Assembly: GCA_020432595.1 (NCBI GenBank)
Contig: JAGQGA010000373.1
Coordinates: 1-5,825 of the forward strand
DNA length: 5,825 nt
From: Anaerolineales bacterium
GTDB lineage: Bacteria; Chloroflexota; Anaerolineae; Promineifilales; Promineifilaceae
Reading direction: 5' to 3'
Shown: piece after piece, positions 3,514 through 5,825 of the stretch
Position numbering within the stretch: position 1 is the first letter of the stretch
Layout: every line of letters starts with the position of its first letter
Notes under the pieces: model-generated
What the model saw: the letters and a program-made list of their open reading frames with translations, nothing else
The model's database searches: none
What the model was told of the DNA's origin: nothing
Position numbers and translations under genes: made by a program

Positions 3514-5825
3514 ATGGTGAAACTGATGAAAAAAGCCGCTTTTGCATTGATTATTCTTGTTTGGCTGTTGGCTGGCTGCCGCACCGAAGCCGACCCGACC
3601 CCAACGGCCGTTCCGCCCACACCCGACACACCCGTCCTTCCAGAAGCGGCTAAACCAACCTCCGAACCAGAGTTAGCCCCTAGTGTCGAGGTTCCTGCTG
3701 GCATTCGCATTAGCGAAATGCTGGCCGGGATTGATGGCAACAACAACTACGAATTTATTGAACTCTACAACGGCGACAGTGAGCCAGTGAATTTGGCGGG
3801 CTGGTCGCTGTGGTACCAGCTAACCCCTGACCGCAACCCTGAACCCGTTTACCGTTGGGAAGGCGAGAGTCTACTGCCGGGGCGCGGCCATTACCTGCTG
3901 GTGCATGAAGGCGAAGACGTGGGCGTAGCGGCCGATGCTGTGTTTGCCCTGCCCCTCTTTGCCAAAGGGGGGCTGCTGCTGCGCGATGCCGATAACCAAA
4001 CGGTAGATTTATTTGGCTGGGGTGATGCGCCGGAAAAAGTGGTGGCAGGTTCCCCCGCCGCCGCCCCCGATGCCGGGATGAGCTTGGAGCGGTTGCCGGG
4101 GGGCGAGGCGGGCAACTGGCAGGCAACGGGTGACAACAGTGCCGATATTGTGGTGCAGGCCGCGCTCAACCCGCAAAACAGCGGCAGCTTGCCCACGCCG
4201 GCCGCCGACCAACTCACCCTTACCCTGACCACGCCGGAAACGCTGGCGCCGGGGGAGGAGTTTGCCTATGAACTGGCGGCGAGCAACAAAACGGCCGTTT
4301 CTGCCACCGACCTCACTCTCTCCCTGCCGATTGCCGAGCATTTCCGCGTGCTGGGAATGGACGACGGCGGTGAGCTGGTGAACGGCCGTTTAAGCTGGCA
4401 GCTTGACGAACTGGGAGCGGGCGAAACGGCCGTTCGCACCGTCACCCTACAAGCCCCGCTGACCTATGTAGACACCCAGCTTGGCGGTGTGTTTGCCGCC
4501 GCCGACGGCTTAATTACCCGTTTTGCTCCGCCGCTGCTGCAAAAAATGGCCGGTGGCTCCATCCCCATCGCCACGGCGCGGCAGTTGCCCGTGGGCAGCT
4601 TGGTCACGGTGGAAGGGGTAGCGACGATGTATACCGGCGGCTACTTTGCCGGAACCACCAGCACCAAGTTTTACATTCAAGACGACACCGGCGGGGTGCA
4701 AATTTTTGTCCCCGGCGGAATGCGCGACGTGGTGGTGCGGCTGGGCGAACGGCTGCGGGTGACGGGCGAAATTGAGCTTTTCCGCGACGCAGTGGAACTC
4801 ATTCCGCGTGATTTCACCCTTGACATTGAGCAGGTGGGCGAAGGCGAACCGCTGCCAGAACCAACGCTGACGACCGCCGCCGCCCACGCTGAAGATGATT
4901 TGGCATTGGGGCGGCTGAATGTGGTGGAGGGAACGGCCGTTCGCATCGAAGAGTTCACCTTTTCCTATGAGGTGGATTTGCTCGACGACGGTGGCAACGT
5001 GGTTGAGGTCTACGTGGACAAGCTGACCGAGGCCACCACCGAGACGATGGATTTGGGCAAGCAGTACCGCGTGGTGGGGGTGAGCGAGATTGACAGCGGG
5101 CAGCGGCAGCTTAAGCCGCGTGTGCAGGCCGATTTGGCCGAAATTTTCCCGCCGGTCTTGCTGCTGACCCAAACTTCTTCCCCCAGCGCCCAGCCTGGCG
5201 CGGAAATCGTCTACACGCTGACCGCCGCCAACCATACGGACGGGACGCTGACCAATGTGGTGATAACGGCCGTTTTGCCCCAGGGCGCAACCATCGGCAC
5301 CATTAACGACGGCGGCATTCTCGACGGCGATACCATTCGCTGGACGGTGGCTGAGTTGGTGGGCAGCGGCGGCAGCGTGAGCGTTAGCTACAGTGCCACC
5401 ATCACCGCCCCTGATGTGGTTGTAGCCGAAGCTGCCACCGCCACCGCCGACCAGTGGCCTGACCCCGCCGCCAGCGACCCCTACCAAACCTTTGTTGGCG
5501 ACGGCGTGCCGATTTGGGCGGTGCAGGGGAGCGGGGCGCAGTCGCCTTATCGCAACACGGAGGTGACGACGGTGGGGGTGGTAACGGCCGTTTTTCCCGA
5601 CCTCGGCGGCTTTTGGCTGCAAGAAGTGGGGGGCGATGGCGATCCGGTTACTTCTGACGGGCTGTTTGTGCTGGCCGACGCGCCTGTGGCCGAAGGGGAC
5701 GCGGTGCAGGTGACGGGCAAGGTGCGTGAACTGGCGCAGCAGACGACGCTTGATGCTGCCGCCGAAAATATTGCCGTTCTGAGCAGCAACAATGGCTTGC
5801 CCGATTTTGTGGCCTATGACCCACC
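3514..5825 (+). CDS. Secreted multidomain lipoprotein, probable extracellular nuclease of the ExeM/NucH type (COG2374; partial, C-terminus off the right edge)
   Basis: The frame is open for 770 codons to the edge. Residues 1-22 are a lipoprotein signal (Lys-rich start, hydrophobic core, lipobox L-A-G-C, Cys22), followed by a Pro/Thr/Glu linker (24-60). Domains in order: lamin-tail domain, about 64-223 (I-S-E, E-F-I-E-L-Y-N, N-L-A-G-W-S-L, L-P-G-R-G-H-Y-L-L-V, S-L-E-R); DUF11-type beta-sandwich, 234-315; OB-fold-like module, about 357-431; a second, weaker one, about 463-541; second DUF11, 548-633; and about 666-758 the ExeM N-terminal OB module (A-V-Q-G-S-G, V-V-T-A-V-F, G-G-F-W-L-Q-E, G-D-P-V-T-S-D-G-L-F-V, V-Q-V-T-G). 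That module normally precedes an endonuclease/exonuclease/phosphatase catalytic domain, which is not in view, so activity is inferred. An in-frame TGA at 3496 bounds the start. ATG 3526, with GGTGA 5 nt upstream, is an equally plausible start. Lamin-tail domains are known to accompany secreted hydrolases. Confidence 0.87.
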   Translation, partial: MVKLMKKAAFALIILVWLLAGCRTEADPTPTAVPPTPDTPVLPEAAKPTSEPELAPSVEVPAGIRISEMLAGIDGNNNYEFIELYNGDSEPVNLAGWSLWYQLTPDRNPEPVYRWEGESLLPGRGHYLLVHEGEDVGVAADAVFALPLFAKGGLLLRDADNQTVDLFGWGDAPEKVVAGSPAAAPDAGMSLERLPGGEAGNWQATGDNSADIVVQAALNPQNSGSLPTPAADQLTLTLTTPETLAPGEEFAYELAASNKTAVSATDLTLSLPIAEHFRVLGMDDGGELVNGRLSWQLDELGAGETAVRTVTLQAPLTYVDTQLGGVFAAADGLITRFAPPLLQKMAGGSIPIATARQLPVGSLVTVEGVATMYTGGYFAGTTSTKFYIQDDTGGVQIFVPGGMRDVVVRLGERLRVTGEIELFRDAVELIPRDFTLDIEQVGEGEPLPEPTLTTAAAHAEDDLALGRLNVVEGTAVRIEEFTFSYEVDLLDDGGNVVEVYVDKLTEATTETMDLGKQYRVVGVSEIDSGQRQLKPRVQADLAEIFPPVLLLTQTSSPSAQPGAEIVYTLTAANHTDGTLTNVVITAVLPQGATIGTINDGGILDGDTIRWTVAELVGSGGSVSVSYSATITAPDVVVAEAATATADQWPDPAASDPYQTFVGDGVPIWAVQGSGAQSPYRNTEVTTVGVVTAVFPDLGGFWLQEVGGDGDPVTSDGLFVLADAPVAEGDAVQVTGKVRELAQQTTLDAAAENIAVLSSNNGLPDFVAYDP

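Larger units (their letters stand above)
2665..5592. repeat. Dispersed highly iterated palindrome AACGGCCGTT (nine exact copies)
   Basis: Exact copies start at 2665, 3250, 3603, 4290, 4381, 4425, 4932, 5265 and 5583. Eight are read in the same phase as Thr-Ala-Val (ACG-GCC-GTT) on the coding strand of their gene; the copy at 4381 is read as Asn-Gly-Arg. Near copies with the CGGCCG core occur at 264, 324 and 2223. Chance expectation for a given 10-mer in this length is far below one. It resembles the HIP1 palindromes of cyanobacteria in behaviour, not in sequence. Confidence 0.85.

Noticed and set aside
4510..5622. 370-residue open frame on the minus strand
   Set aside because: It is antisense to the nuclease frame, which has clear domains. 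Its translation is rich in His, Arg, Gly and Gln without motifs, typical of a shadow frame in GC-rich coding DNA.

Overview
The window looks like a chromosomal segment of a Chloroflexota bacterium, probably an Anaerolineae/Ardenticatenia-like lineage. This rests on pattern recognition, not a database search. The grounds are a solute-binding lipoprotein with a long alanine-rich stalk, unusually large sugar ABC permeases, a large secreted lipoprotein nuclease, and strong enrichment of the palindrome AACGGCCGTT (nine exact copies). No RNA gene, insertion sequence or CRISPR array is visible.

Layout: two transcription units diverge from a 225-bp intergenic region (3289-3513). Leftward (minus strand) runs a CUT1-type carbohydrate ABC importer. 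It consists of a MalF-like permease (3288-1627) with about 210 extra residues of membrane helices, a MalG-like permease (1634-534) that overlaps it by 8 bp and carries an extra extracytoplasmic segment, and, after a 137-bp gap with its own candidate promoter, the N-terminal 132 residues of a lipoprotein. The lipoprotein is most likely the solute-binding protein and is cut by the left window edge. The binding protein comes last in this cluster, and no ATPase gene is in view. The substrate cannot be read from the sequence.

Rightward (plus strand) runs one very long open frame (3514 to the right edge, 770 codons and still open). It encodes a secreted lipoprotein with a lamin-tail domain, two DUF11-type beta-sandwich domains and three OB-fold-like modules. 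The last module matches the N-terminal region of ExeM/NucH-type extracellular nucleases (COG2374). The catalytic endonuclease/exonuclease/phosphatase domain should lie beyond the window.

The intergenic region holds a divergent pair of extended -10 promoters (TGnTATAAT on both strands). Next to the start of the leftward promoter is a 20-bp inverted repeat, a good operator candidate. Just upstream of the rightward -10 are four TTAAC-like units repeating every 11 bp, an arrangement like PhoP/PhoB binding sites. This would fit a phosphate-scavenging nuclease but is a hypothesis. Together the window reads as nutrient acquisition: sugar import on one side and extracellular nucleic-acid degradation on the other.
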